A stretch of 64,000 bases of DNA from Roseateles toxinivorans. Lineage in GTDB: Bacteria; Pseudomonadota; Gammaproteobacteria; Burkholderiales; Burkholderiaceae_C. The notes under the pieces are model-generated. The model ran no database searches. It was not told where the DNA came from and saw only the letters and a program-made list of their open reading frames with translations. The DNA lies in contig NZ_SNXS01000005.1 of assembly GCF_004362525.1 (NCBI RefSeq), forward strand, positions 310,001 to 374,000. The letters run 5' to 3'. Of the stretch, positions 1-10,100 are shown piece after piece (the first letter of the stretch is position 1; the number at the start of each line of letters is the position of its first letter). A program made the translations under genes and the position numbers.

Positions 1-1
1 C

Positions 2-1543
2 ACCCTGGCCAGCCTGGACGGCAACGGCGCCGTCTTCGGCGGCATGATTGCCGGGGACCAACTCGGCCTGGCCGCAGCCACCGGCCGCTTCACAGACAAG
101 AATGTCGGCAACGGCAAGAGTGTCGCCCTCAGCGGGCTGGCGTTGGGTGGCGCCGATGCGGCCAACTACACGCTGGCCAGCAGCACGGGCAGCGCCACCG
201 CCGACATCACCCCCGCGCTGCTCTCGGCCGTCAACGGCATCAGGGCCGTCAGCAGGGTCTATGACGGCACGACCGCCGTCTCCCTGGACCTGAGCCGGGC
301 CACCCTGCCCGACCGCATAGCCGGTGACGAGCTGCTGATCTCCAGCGCCAGCGCGGCCTTTGCCGACAAGCATGCCGGCACCGGCAAGCCGGTGCTGATT
401 GCCGCGCTGAGCCTCGGCGGCGCCGATGCCGGCAACTATCTGTTCACCGGCGCCAGCACCACGGCCGACATCACGCCCGCGTCCATCGCCGCCATCACCG
501 GCATCACGGCCCTGAACAAGGTCTATGACGGCACGACCGCCGTCACCTTGAACCTTGCCACGGCCGCATTCGCTGGCATGGTGGGCGGTGATGCGCTGAC
601 CGTGGCGAGCGCCAGCGGCGCCTTTGCCGACAAGCAGGCCGGCAACGGCAGGAGCGTCAGCATCGGCGGCCTGAGCCTGGGCGGCGCCGATGCTGGCAAC
701 TACCGGCTGGCCGCCACCACGGCCAGCGCCAGCGCCGACATTGCACGGGCCACCATCAGCGCCATCAGCGGCATCACGGCGGCCAGCAAGATGGAGGACG
801 GTAGCACGGAGGCCACCCTGCAAACAGGCCAAGCCCAGTTCAGCGGCCGCATCGGCAGCGACGCACTGAGCGTGGCCCAGGCCCGAGGCAGCTTCGACAA
901 CGCCCAGCCCGGGGTGGACAAGCCGGTGAGTATCACCGACCTCGCCCTGGGTGGCGCCGACGCCGGCAACTACCAGCTGCGGCAGACCACGGCCAGCACT
1001 CGGGCCGACATCCGCGCCAAGCCGATGCCGCCGGTGGCGCCCGATGCGCAGCCTCCCGGCGCGGCGCCGTCCACATCCTTGCTGACCGGCACCGGAGTAC
1101 CGGCCGGCGGCCTGATCAGCACCGGCGGCCTGACGCCGGGCATTGAGGTGATTGCCGCGTCGGCAACCCCGGTCACGCCGTCGGTCCTGGCAGGACCGGG
1201 CATCGCAGCGGCAGGCCCCGCCGGCATCATTGTCGAACTGCTGCCCTCGGCCCGCACGGGCGGTGCCGGTCTGGTCAATGTGTCGGTGCCGCGCAGCCGC
1301 GCCGGCGGCACCGGCTTCAGCTTTGCCCTGCCGGCGGCGCTGCAACAGGCGGTCGAAGCCTCGGGCCAGCCGCCAACGGCCAGCGCCGCCGATGGCAGCG
1401 CGCTGCCCGGCTGGCTGCGCTTTGTGCCCGAGACGGGCAGCTTCATCGCCAGCGCCGTGCCGGACGGTGCCCTGCCCTTCGAGGCCCTGCTGCGCATAGG
1501 CGGGCAGAGCGCGGTGATCGTGGTCTCCGAGCGCGCCGAGTAG
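2..1543 (+). CDS. YDG-repeat adhesin-like protein, 3' end (5' end outside window)
   Basis: The reading frame is open from the first bases, so this is the C-terminal end (about 514 residues) of a larger protein. It holds tandem modules of about 88-90 residues built around a YDGTT motif and a GGADAGNY motif. Two clear YDGTT copies begin near bases 257 and 521, and a degenerate MEDGS copy begins near 791. This matches the YDG repeat found in very large filamentous-haemagglutinin-like secreted proteins. After the repeats comes a Pro/Ala/Gly-rich linker and then a C-terminal domain containing LPGWLRF, which resembles Ig-like endings of surface adhesins. Known family members are exported by two-partner or related secretion; the signal and secretion domains would lie upstream, so adhesion is an inference. 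It converges on the next gene with a 7-base gap. Confidence 0.75.
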   Translation, partial: TLASLDGNGAVFGGMIAGDQLGLAAATGRFTDKNVGNGKSVALSGLALGGADAANYTLASSTGSATADITPALLSAVNGIRAVSRVYDGTTAVSLDLSRATLPDRIAGDELLISSASAAFADKHAGTGKPVLIAALSLGGADAGNYLFTGASTTADITPASIAAITGITALNKVYDGTTAVTLNLATAAFAGMVGGDALTVASASGAFADKQAGNGRSVSIGGLSLGGADAGNYRLAATTASASADIARATISAISGITAASKMEDGSTEATLQTGQAQFSGRIGSDALSVAQARGSFDNAQPGVDKPVSITDLALGGADAGNYQLRQTTASTRADIRAKPMPPVAPDAQPPGAAPSTSLLTGTGVPAGGLISTGGLTPGIEVIAASATPVTPSVLAGPGIAAAGPAGIIVELLPSARTGGAGLVNVSVPRSRAGGTGFSFALPAALQQAVEASGQPPTASAADGSALPGWLRFVPETGSFIASAVPDGALPFEALLRIGGQSAVIVVSERAE

Positions 1544-1550
1544 GCGCTGA

Positions 1551-2738
1551 TCAGCCGGCCAGGCAGATCCGGTCGCGCCCTGCGTCCTTGGCCCGGTACA
1601 GGGCGAGGTCGGCGCGAGCCAGCACCTGCTCGACCGCTTCCTCGGCGCTGAGGCAGACCGCCACGCCTATGCTGACCGTCATGCTGATGCGCTGGTCTAT
1701 CCAGGCCAGCTCGGCATCGCGCAGGCACTGGCGCAGACGCTCCGCCGTGGCCATGGCCTCGACCACACCGGTGCGCGGCAGCAGGATGCAGAACTCCTCG
1801 CCACCCAGGCGCGCCACCACATCGATTTGCCGTGAGGCGGCCAGCAGGTGCTGGGACATCTGCACCAGGGCCGCATCGCCGGCCGCGTGACCCAGGCTGT
1901 CATTGATGCGCTTGAAGTGGTCCACGTCCACCAGCAGCAGTGCATAGGGCTCGCCGAAGCGTGCCTGCCAGCGCCGCTGCACGGCCAACTGGGCCAGCAG
2001 TTCGCGACGGTTGAGCAGACCGGTGAGGCTGTCGATCTGCGACAGCTTCTGCAGGCGGCGCACCAGCCGCACCTGTATCACCACGGCAAAGCTGACATTG
2101 AGCGCCAGATTCAGTATGCCCAGCACCAGCACCGCCAGCAGATTGAAGGCCGTGGTCTCGTCGATGGGCCGTGCAAATCGTTCCGGCTGGATCAGGCCGC
2201 CGGCAAAGCGCACCACATACATCGCCGCGCCCAGCCCATGAGGTGACAGCAGCAGGGCGGCGCCGCGCGGCCCGAACTCCTGGCGCAGCGGCGGCCAGGC
2301 CTGCTGGATCAGGCGCAGCAGGCTCCAGCCAATCGCAAACGAGGTGCCCAGCACCGCCCGGGACGAGTGCTGCAGATCGGCACTGCCGGCCCACAGCAGT
2401 TGGGGTAGGCCGCACAGCAGCAGCACGAACACCTGCTCGCGGTCACTCAGCGACTGGCCGAGCAGCAGTTCCACGCCGCGGCGCAGCGACATGAAGACCA
2501 GGATGGCAAACAGATTGGCGCCCGTATAGGCCAGCCAGGTCGGTGCATGGCCGCGTGTCATCATCAAACCCACGGCCAGGGCCGACAGCAGGCAGCACAG
2601 CCCCATATGGCGCGCGGCGCGGCCCGACTGCTCCATGAAACGGCTGCTCAGGGCCCAAGCGGCGGCAAAACTGAGCTGCAGGAGCAGCATCAGCAGGAAG
2701 ATCAGGACAACAGGGCTCATAGACAGGCGAACGGACAA
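1551..2738 (-). CDS. Membrane-anchored diguanylate cyclase (GGDEF)
   Basis: A 395-residue protein. Residues 1 to about 220 are a run of hydrophobic helices (probably six membrane segments) with no recognised ligand-binding domain. Residues about 228-393 form a GGDEF domain with LTGLLNRR, DVDHFKRIND and an active-site GGEEF starting near residue 312. The inhibitory-site RxxD (RQID) sits exactly five residues before GGEEF, so product inhibition by c-di-GMP is expected. It should make c-di-GMP from two GTP at the inner membrane; the input signal is unknown. It lies 83 bases downstream of a GGDEF gene of the same architecture and strand, so the pair probably arose by duplication and may be co-transcribed. 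Confidence 0.88.
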   Translation of the reverse strand: MSVRLSMSPVVLIFLLMLLLQLSFAAAWALSSRFMEQSGRAARHMGLCCLLSALAVGLMMTRGHAPTWLAYTGANLFAILVFMSLRRGVELLLGQSLSDREQVFVLLLCGLPQLLWAGSADLQHSSRAVLGTSFAIGWSLLRLIQQAWPPLRQEFGPRGAALLLSPHGLGAAMYVVRFAGGLIQPERFARPIDETTAFNLLAVLVLGILNLALNVSFAVVIQVRLVRRLQKLSQIDSLTGLLNRRELLAQLAVQRRWQARFGEPYALLLVDVDHFKRINDSLGHAAGDAALVQMSQHLLAASRQIDVVARLGGEEFCILLPRTGVVEAMATAERLRQCLRDAELAWIDQRISMTVSIGVAVCLSAEEAVEQVLARADLALYRAKDAGRDRICLAG

Positions 2739-2821
2739 CCTTCCATGCTAGCCGCGCAAGCGGCATCCGCAGACCGTACGCCCCGCACGTAAATGACAAA
2801 AACGGTAGAAATCGTGGCTTG

Positions 2822-4039
2822 TCAGGCGCCCATCGGCGAAAAGCCCGAGTCGGACATCTCGGCCAGCGAGGCCACGGCCAGACGGTCGCGGCCCTCGGCC
2901 TTGGCCCGGTAGAGGGCGCGATCGGCACCCAGCAGCAGTTTCTCGACCCGGGTCAGCACGCCCTCGGGCGCCACGGCAATGCCGATGCTGACGGTCAGCG
3001 GCAGGCTCAGGGCGCCTACCCCCATCGCCTGCTCGCGCACGGCCTGGTTCAGGCGCTGGGCCAGCTCGATCGCGCCGGGACCATCGGTCAGGCGCAGGAG
3101 CACGCAGAACTCCTCGCCGCCAAAGCGCGACAGCACATCGGTCTTGCGCACCGCCCCGGCCAGGCAGCGGGACACGGCGCACAGGGCCAGGTCGCCGACC
3201 GCATGGCCATGCTGGTCATTGACCCGCTTGAAGTGATCGACGTCGATCAGCAGCAGCGCAAAGCTCTCCTGCTTGCGCTGCCAGCGGTGGAACTCGGCAT
3301 CGAGCGCCTCCTGCATCGCGCGGCGGTTCAGCAGACCGGTCAGCGCGTCATGCCGCGACACGTGGTTGAGCCGGCGCACCAGGCGCAGCAGCACCATATA
3401 GCCCAAGGACAGGTTGAGCAGGGCCGACAGCACGAAAAAGGCCAGCATCATCCAGACATTGACGTCGGTGGGCGCCGTCAACAGGGCACCCGACTCGGGC
3501 ACCGGCCCGAGGACCAGATAGCCCGAGCGCAGGCCGAACACCAGGGCCACCGCGAACATCGGCCCGGTCACCAGGCCGGCCGCCACCAGGCCGAACTCGC
3601 CGCGCACTTTGGCGGCGGAACTGAAGCTCAGCCGCAGGCCGGTCCAGGACAGCAGGCCCGACATCAGGGCGCCGCGCACACGGGCATCAAGCCCCAGCGT
3701 CAGATCGAACAGGCCGATCAGCACCGCCAGCGCCAGCACGATCGCCAGCTCAAGATCGCGGCGCGGCTGGCGCAGGAAGATGTGGGCGCCGCGGCGCATG
3801 CTCAGAAAGGCAATCGTGGTGCTGGTATTGGCCAGCGCAACGTTCAAGGTCGGGGTCAACAGGCCCAGCGGCAGGGCCAGCGACAGCAGCAGACTCAGGA
3901 GCACGAACAGGCAGGACACCGCCCAGTGCAGGCCGGCGGCACGCGACAGGCCCAGCAGCGAGGCGGACAAACCCCAGCTGATGGCCAGAATCACCTGGAA
4001 CAGGGCCAGCACGACGATCAGGGCTTCCAGCGTGGTCAT
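2822..4039 (-). CDS. Membrane-anchored diguanylate cyclase (GGDEF), second copy
   Basis: A 405-residue protein of the same layout as its downstream neighbour: six or so hydrophobic helices in the first 220 residues, then a GGDEF domain. Visible motifs are LTGLLNRRAM, DVDHFKRVND and GGEEF near residue 307, with the inhibitory RxxD present as RKTD five residues before it. All catalytic positions look intact, so synthesis of c-di-GMP is expected. The C-terminal tail (about 15 residues) is longer than in the neighbour. It is divergent from the VWA gene, with 90 bases between the two start codons that must hold both promoters; I could not assign clear -35/-10 boxes there. Confidence 0.88.
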   Translation of the reverse strand: MTTLEALIVVLALFQVILAISWGLSASLLGLSRAAGLHWAVSCLFVLLSLLLSLALPLGLLTPTLNVALANTSTTIAFLSMRRGAHIFLRQPRRDLELAIVLALAVLIGLFDLTLGLDARVRGALMSGLLSWTGLRLSFSSAAKVRGEFGLVAAGLVTGPMFAVALVFGLRSGYLVLGPVPESGALLTAPTDVNVWMMLAFFVLSALLNLSLGYMVLLRLVRRLNHVSRHDALTGLLNRRAMQEALDAEFHRWQRKQESFALLLIDVDHFKRVNDQHGHAVGDLALCAVSRCLAGAVRKTDVLSRFGGEEFCVLLRLTDGPGAIELAQRLNQAVREQAMGVGALSLPLTVSIGIAVAPEGVLTRVEKLLLGADRALYRAKAEGRDRLAVASLAEMSDSGFSPMGA

Positions 4040-4129
4040 CAGTGGGGCTCGTTCCGCAGCTATGGCACCATGCCTACCTTATCGGCCCTTCCGGCCGCTG
4101 TCCAGCGCTAACCCCCTCGGCCCCCTGTC

Positions 4130-5302
4130 ATGCTGATCAACTTCTTCTACACCCTGCGCGCCGCCAAGCTGCCGGTTTCAGTCAAGGAGTTCCTGACCCT
4201 GCTGGAAGCGCTGAAGGCGGACGTGATCGGCCCCTCGGTCGATGACTTCTACTACCTGGCCCGCACCACCCTGGTCAAGGACGAGGCCCTGTTCGACAAG
4301 TTCGATCGAGCCTTCTCGGCCTACTTCAAGGGCGTGGAGCTGCTCACCGACTTCAGCAAGGAGCTGCCGATGGAGTGGCTGCAAAAGCATCTGGAGCTGG
4401 AGCTGAGCCCGGAGCAGAAGGCGGCCATCGAGGCAATGAGCTGGGACGAACTGATGGAGACCTTGAAGAAGCGCTTCGAGGAGCAGAAAGAGCGCCACGA
4501 GGGCGGCAACCGGATGATTGGCACCGGGGGCACCAGCCCCTTCGGCGCCTATGGCTACAACCCTCAGGGCATACGCATAGGCCAAGACAAGAGCCGCAAC
4601 AAGAGCGCGGTCAAGGTCTGGGACCAGCGCGCCTACAAGGACTACGACGACAATCTGGAGCTGGGCACGCGCAATATCAAGGTGGCGCTGCGCCGCCTGC
4701 GCCGCTTTGCCCGCGAGGGTTCAGACCTGGAACTGGACCTGGACGACACCATCCACAAGACCGCCGCCAACGCCGGCATGCTGGACATCCGCATGGTGCC
4801 CGAGCGCCACAACAAGGTGAAGGTGCTGCTGCTGATGGACGTCGGGGGCACGATGGACGAGCACATCCACCGCGTCGAGGAACTGTTCAGCGCCGCCAAG
4901 ACCGAGTTCAAGCACCTCGAGTTCTACTACTTCCACAACTGCGTCTATGACTTCATGTGGAAGAACAACCGCCGCCGCTACAGCGAGAAGACGCCCACCT
5001 GGGACATGATCCGCAAGTACAACAAGGACTACAAGCTGATCTTCATCGGCGACGCGACGATGAGCCCCTACGAGATCCTGCAGCCCGGCGGCAGCGTCGA
5101 ATACAACAACGAGGAGGCCGGCGCCGAATGGCTGCAGCGCCTCACCAATGCCTTCCCCAAGTTTGCCTGGATCAACCCCGAGCCGCAGGGCGTGTGGCAG
5201 TACCGGCAAAGCATCTCCATCATCCAGCAGCTGATGAACCAGCGCATGTTTCCGCTCAGCCTCACCGGGCTCGAAGGCGCGATGCGGCTGCTCAGCAAAT
5301 GA
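4130..5302 (+). CDS. VWA domain protein, CoxE-like
   Basis: A 390-residue cytoplasmic protein (no signal peptide) of the VWA/CoxE-like family (COG3825 type). The N-terminal half is helical, followed by a Gly-rich linker (GGTSPFGAYGYN). The C-terminal VWA fold begins near residue 230 with LLLMDVGGTMDEH. The metal-ion motif reads DVGGT from residue 237 instead of the classic DxSxS, a variant I recall from this subfamily. Family members usually work with a MoxR-type AAA ATPase, but none is next to it here. Its stop codon overlaps the tamA start (ATGA), so the two are translationally coupled. Its role, perhaps protein or metal-centre maturation, is inference only. Confidence 0.82.
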   Translation: MLINFFYTLRAAKLPVSVKEFLTLLEALKADVIGPSVDDFYYLARTTLVKDEALFDKFDRAFSAYFKGVELLTDFSKELPMEWLQKHLELELSPEQKAAIEAMSWDELMETLKKRFEEQKERHEGGNRMIGTGGTSPFGAYGYNPQGIRIGQDKSRNKSAVKVWDQRAYKDYDDNLELGTRNIKVALRRLRRFAREGSDLELDLDDTIHKTAANAGMLDIRMVPERHNKVKVLLLMDVGGTMDEHIHRVEELFSAAKTEFKHLEFYYFHNCVYDFMWKNNRRRYSEKTPTWDMIRKYNKDYKLIFIGDATMSPYEILQPGGSVEYNNEEAGAEWLQRLTNAFPKFAWINPEPQGVWQYRQSISIIQQLMNQRMFPLSLTGLEGAMRLLSK

Positions 5303-7140
5303 GGGGTGGCATCCGGCGCATGGCGCTGGCGTTCAGCGTGGTGCTGGCGAGCCTGGCCAGCGGCTGTGCCTGGCTGCCGGGCCAGCAGAAGGCCGCGGCC
5401 GAGGCCGCGAGCGGCGCCGTGCTGCCGACAGCCCGCGCGGCCTATATTGTCGAGGTCGATGCACCGAGCGAGCAGCGCCAGCTGCTGCTGAGCTATCTGG
5501 ACCTGTCACGTTTCCAGAATGCGCCGCAGGCCGAGGCGCTGAGCGCGATCGAGCTCAATCGCCTGTGTGCCGCCGCGCCTGCCCAGGCCCGCAGCCTGCT
5601 CGAGACCCAGGGCTTCTTCAATTCCAAGGTGACCTTGACGCGCAGCCCTGGCACGCCCGAACGCGTGCAGGTGCATGTGGAAACCGGCGAGCCGGCGCGG
5701 GTGGACGGCGTTGCCTACGAAGTCACCGGGGCGCTCGACGAAAGCGGCACCCAGCCCGGTCCGCAGAAGGCGCTGCTGGACAAGCTGCGCAAGACCTGGC
5801 CCTTGACCGCAGGCAGAACATTCGCCCAAGGCCCCTGGTCGGCGGCCAAGAACGAGAGCCTGGCCCAGGCCCGTGCCGAGGGCTATCCGCAGGCCCGCTG
5901 GGTCAGCACCCAGGCCCAGGTGGACGCGCAGGCGAATCGGGTCGACATCAAGCTGCTGCTGGACAGCGGACCGCTGTACCGGCTGGGCGCGCTGCAGATC
6001 GAGGGCCTGGAGCGTCAGGAAGATTCCAGCGTGCGACGCCTTGCCGGCTTCAATGCGGGCGAGGCCTATAGCGAGAAGACCCTGCTCGAGTTCCAGGAGC
6101 GGCTGCAGCGCGCCGGCCTGTTCGACAGCGTCGTCGTCGAGCTGGACACGGCGCCCGAGCAGGCCCAGGCCGCCACCGTGCGGGTGCGCGTGCGGGAAGC
6201 CATGCTGCAGGAGGCCACCACCAGCGTCGGCTACAGCGCCAACACCGGCCCGCGTGTGGCGCTGGAGCATCTGCACCGCCGGCCGCTGGGCTTCAGCCTG
6301 CTGGCCAAGCAGAAGCTGGAGCTGGGCAAGGAGAAGCGCCTCTACCAGGCCGAGCTGACCTCGCACGCCACCCCCAGCCTCTACCGCAACCAGGTGGTGG
6401 TGGTGGCCCAGCGCCTTCACACCGATGACACGATCGAAGACAGCTATGGCCTGCGCGTCGGCCGGCTGCAGGAAACCCCGACCCATGACCGCAGCTACTT
6501 CGTCGAGGCGCTGCACGGCCGCAGCGTGAAGCCTGGCGGCGTAGTCAGCGCCGATGCCAGTTCGATCAACTACCACTGGACCTGGCGCCGGCTGGACAGC
6601 GCCCTGCTGCCGACCGAGGGCTGGGCCGCCTCAGCCCAGCTCGGCACCGGCCTGAGCCGCAGCACGGTGGCCGAGAACGGTCCCTTCGTGCGCGCCTGGG
6701 GACGGCTCAGCTGGTACCGGCCGCTGGGCCGCCAATGGCTGGCCAGCGCACGCATGGAGATCGGCCAGGTGTTCGCCAAGAACGAGGTGGGCCTGCCAGA
6801 CCCGCTGCTGTTCCGCGCCGGTGGCGACGACTCGGTACGCGGCTACGCCTACCGCAGCCTGGGGCCGCTCAAGGCCGGCGTCGTGCAAAGCGGGCGCATG
6901 GTCTGGACCGGCAGCGTCGAGGCCGCCAGGCCTATCTTCAGCGACCTGCCCCAGTACCAGGCGGCCGTGTTCCTCGATGCCGGCCAGGCCGCCGACAACT
7001 GGGGCGCACTGAAACCGGTGTTCGGCTACGGCTTCGGCCTGCGCTGGCGCAGCCCGGTAGGCCCGCTGCGGGTGGACCTCGGCTGGCCCGAGAAAAGCAG
7101 CAAGCCGCGGCTGCACTTCAGCGTGGGCATTGCCTTCTGA
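5299..7140 (+). CDS. tamA: TamA, outer-membrane component of the translocation and assembly module
   Basis: A 613-residue BamA/TamA family protein. The chosen start (5299) gives the ATGA overlap with the VWA gene and an N-terminal export signal; 5320 is an in-frame alternative. The signal ends in LASGC, which could be a lipobox although Ala at -3 is unusual, so ordinary cleavage or lipidation are both possible. POTRA-like periplasmic repeats follow (residues about 40-280). A C-terminal 16-strand barrel (surface-antigen family) then shows the FRAGGDDSVRGYAY motif and ends in the aromatic residue of HFSVGIAF, typical of outer-membrane barrels. With TamB it helps insert autotransporters and other barrel proteins or move lipids. 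The longer open frame upstream overlaps the VWA gene and was rejected. Confidence 0.9.
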   Translation: MRGGIRRMALAFSVVLASLASGCAWLPGQQKAAAEAASGAVLPTARAAYIVEVDAPSEQRQLLLSYLDLSRFQNAPQAEALSAIELNRLCAAAPAQARSLLETQGFFNSKVTLTRSPGTPERVQVHVETGEPARVDGVAYEVTGALDESGTQPGPQKALLDKLRKTWPLTAGRTFAQGPWSAAKNESLAQARAEGYPQARWVSTQAQVDAQANRVDIKLLLDSGPLYRLGALQIEGLERQEDSSVRRLAGFNAGEAYSEKTLLEFQERLQRAGLFDSVVVELDTAPEQAQAATVRVRVREAMLQEATTSVGYSANTGPRVALEHLHRRPLGFSLLAKQKLELGKEKRLYQAELTSHATPSLYRNQVVVVAQRLHTDDTIEDSYGLRVGRLQETPTHDRSYFVEALHGRSVKPGGVVSADASSINYHWTWRRLDSALLPTEGWAASAQLGTGLSRSTVAENGPFVRAWGRLSWYRPLGRQWLASARMEIGQVFAKNEVGLPDPLLFRAGGDDSVRGYAYRSLGPLKAGVVQSGRMVWTGSVEAARPIFSDLPQYQAAVFLDAGQAADNWGALKPVFGYGFGLRWRSPVGPLRVDLGWPEKSSKPRLHFSVGIAF

Positions 7141-10100
7141 TGAGTACCATCGTCCCCCGATCGAGCCGCGCGCGCCGTCGCGTCCTGATCACGCTGGCCT
7201 TGCTGACGGCGCTGCTGGCCCTGATCGTGGGCCTGGTGCTGGTCAGCCTGCGCACCGCCCCCGGCACGGCCTGGCTGCTGGCGCGCGCGCCGGGCCTGCA
7301 GATCGAGCAGCCCGAGGGCAGCCTGCTGGGCGACTTCTCGGCCCGCCGGCTGACCCTGACCTTGCCCGGCATCGTCGAGCCCCTGGTGCTGACCGGCCTG
7401 CGCTGGCAAGACCTGACACTCGAGTACTCGGGGCTGACCGGCCAGTGGCTGAAGATACGCATCGCCCAGGCCCAGGCCGACCGGCTGGACATCACCCTGC
7501 CGACCAGCGGCACGAGCAGCGGCGCGCCGGCCACTCTGTGGCTGCCGCTGGAGCTGGAGGTGCAGCAACTGCGGATTGGCGAGATTCACACAGCGGCCCT
7601 GGGCGCCAAGCCGCTGCGCCGGCTCGATGGCGCCGTCCATCTGGGCGCCAAGGCCGGTGCCGAGCATCGCATCACCGTGAACAGCGTCGAGTGGGACAGC
7701 CTGCGGCTCAGTGGCAAGGCGGTGCAGGCCAGCCGCGGCGAGCTGCAGCTCGACGCCCAATTGGCCGTGGAGCCGCTGACCACCGCGGCCGGCAAGCACT
7801 GGCAGGCCAGCCTCGAACTGAAAGGCCCGCTGGCCGGCCCGACCCTGAAGGCCCAGCTGAGCGCCGCGCAGCAGAGCCTGCAGGCCAGCGCCCGCCTGCA
7901 GCCCTTTGCGGCCTGGCCGCTGGCCGAGCTGCAGGCCCGCACCCAGGACCTGAATCTGGCCGCTCTGAACAGCGACTGGCCGCGCACCGCATTGAGTGGC
8001 GAGGCCCAGCTCAGCAGCAGGGGCTGGGACCAGCCGGCCGCCCTGCGCCTGAACCTGAGCAACGGCGACGCCGGCCGCTGGGACCAGCAACGCCTGCCGC
8101 TGCAGGCCATTGCGCTCGACCTGGAGGCCGTGCCCAATCAGACGCAAAGCGTGAACGTGCGCGCCTTCGATCTGCAGCTGGGCCAGCCCGGCGCACCCGC
8201 CGGACGACTGCAGGGCCAGGGCGGAGGCAAGCTTGACGACTGGCGACTGAGCACACGCGTCAGCCAGCTGCTGCCCGCCCAGCTGGACAAGCGCCTGGCC
8301 GCGCTGAACCTGAACGGTACGCTGGAACTGCAAGGCAGCGGCGGCCTGGAGGCGCCGACCATCGCGGCTCAGGCCCAGCTGCTGGGCCAATGGCTGGCGA
8401 AGCCGGCGGCCATGGCCAAGGCACAGGCCCAGCTGAGCCTGGATGCCCTCTACACCCCGCAGCAGATCCAGATCAAGCAGGCCCAGCTCAGTGCCGGTCC
8501 CGCACGGGCCTCGGCCCAGGCCCGGTTGACGCCACAGGGCAAGGACTGGCGCGTTCAAGGCCAGGCCCAGCTGAGCGAGTTCGATCCAAGCCTGTGGTGG
8601 GCCGGTCCGGCCGGATCGGCCTGGCAGCGCACGGCGCAGCGCCTGAACGCCAGCCTCGATGCCGACCTGCTGCTCGGCGCCCAGGCCGGCTGGCCGCGCG
8701 GCCAGGCCAGCCTGAAGCTGGGCGACAGTCTGTTGATGGGCGTGCCGGTCAGCGGCGAGGCCCGGCTGCAGTCCGGCGCAGAAGCGACGCTGACGGCCAA
8801 GGTGCTGGCCGGCGGCAACCAGCTGAGCCTGAGCGGCCTGCTGCCGCCTGCTCCCGCCGCCGAACGCTGGACCGGCAGTGCGCAGGCCGGCGATCTGTCC
8901 CGGCTGGCTCCACTGTTAGCCCTGCTGCCCTCGCGCGGTGAGCAGCCCGCGATCACGCTGTCGGGCAAGCTGGAGGGCACATTCACGGCCCATGGCCGCT
9001 GGCCGCTGCTCAGCATCGACACCCAAATGAAGGCGCAGAACCTGCAGAGCAATCTGCTGGGCCAGGACGCCCGCATCGGCCAGGCCGAGCTGAGTGCCGC
9101 GCTGGGCACGCAGGCGGGCGATGCGTTGAGCGTGAAGCTTGATCTGCGCAGCCTCAACCTGCCCTCCGCGCGTGTCGAGCGGCTCCTGCTGCAGCTGGGC
9201 GGCAGCTGGGCCCAGCATCAGGCAAGCCTGGAACTGAGCAGCGGCTTGAAGGCCCCGCCCTGGCTCAACGCACTGCTGCCCGGTGCCTCGCTGGGCGACA
9301 CCGCCACCGGCAGCCGCGCCGCGCTGAAGCTGCAGGGCGGGCTGTCCCAGGCGCCCGCGGCCTGGCTGGCGCGTGCCCAGGCGGTGGACTGGACCGGCCA
9401 GCTGCAGCAGCTGGAACTGCGCGGCACCGGCCCCGCCAGCGGCACCGCGCCGGCCTGGGTCAGCGGCCGGGAGCTCGGCCTGAAGCTGCAGTGGAGCGGC
9501 GACGGGCTGTTGAGCCAGGCACTGGCGCAGCCCGGCCGCGTCGAGATTGCCGGGGCCGGCCTGCGCTGGGGCCTGCTGCGCTGGCAGGCACCTCGGATGA
9601 GCGGCGAGAGCGCCCTGATCGAGGCTCAGGCGGAGCTGGAGCCGCTGGCCGTGGCGCCGCTGCTGGCCCGCTGGCAGCCCGACTTCGGCTGGGGCGGCAA
9701 TCTGCTGCTGGGCGGCCGCGCCAGGCTGCGCATGGGCAGCACGGTGGACATTGACGTCGAGCTGCTGCGCAGCCAGGGCGATCTGCAGGTTACCGACGAC
9801 GCCGGGCCGCAAAACCTGGGCCTGAGCGAGATGCGCCTGGGTTTGACGGCGCAAAACGGCGTCTGGCACTTTACCCAGGCGATCGCCGGCAGCAATCTGG
9901 GCGTGGTCGGCGGCGCCATCAGCAGCCGCACCTCGCCCCAGGCCTGGTGGCCGGCCCCCGACGCACCGCTGGAGGGCGTGCTGGAAGCACAGGTTGCCAA
10001 CCTCGGCACCTGGGGCGGCTGGATCCCGGCCGGTTGGCGCCTGGCCGGCACCACGCGCGCCGGCATCACCTTGAAAGGCAAGGTCGGGGCACCCGAGATC

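Noticed and set aside
2819-4111. 430-codon frame antisense to the second membrane cyclase
   Set aside because: Low-complexity Gln/His/Arg product opposite a GGDEF gene with intact motifs.
4957-5298. Upstream extension of tamA with an ATG at 4957
   Set aside because: It lies entirely within the VWA gene in another frame and has Arg/Pro/Gln-rich content typical of a non-coding frame; the signal peptide begins at 5299 or 5320.
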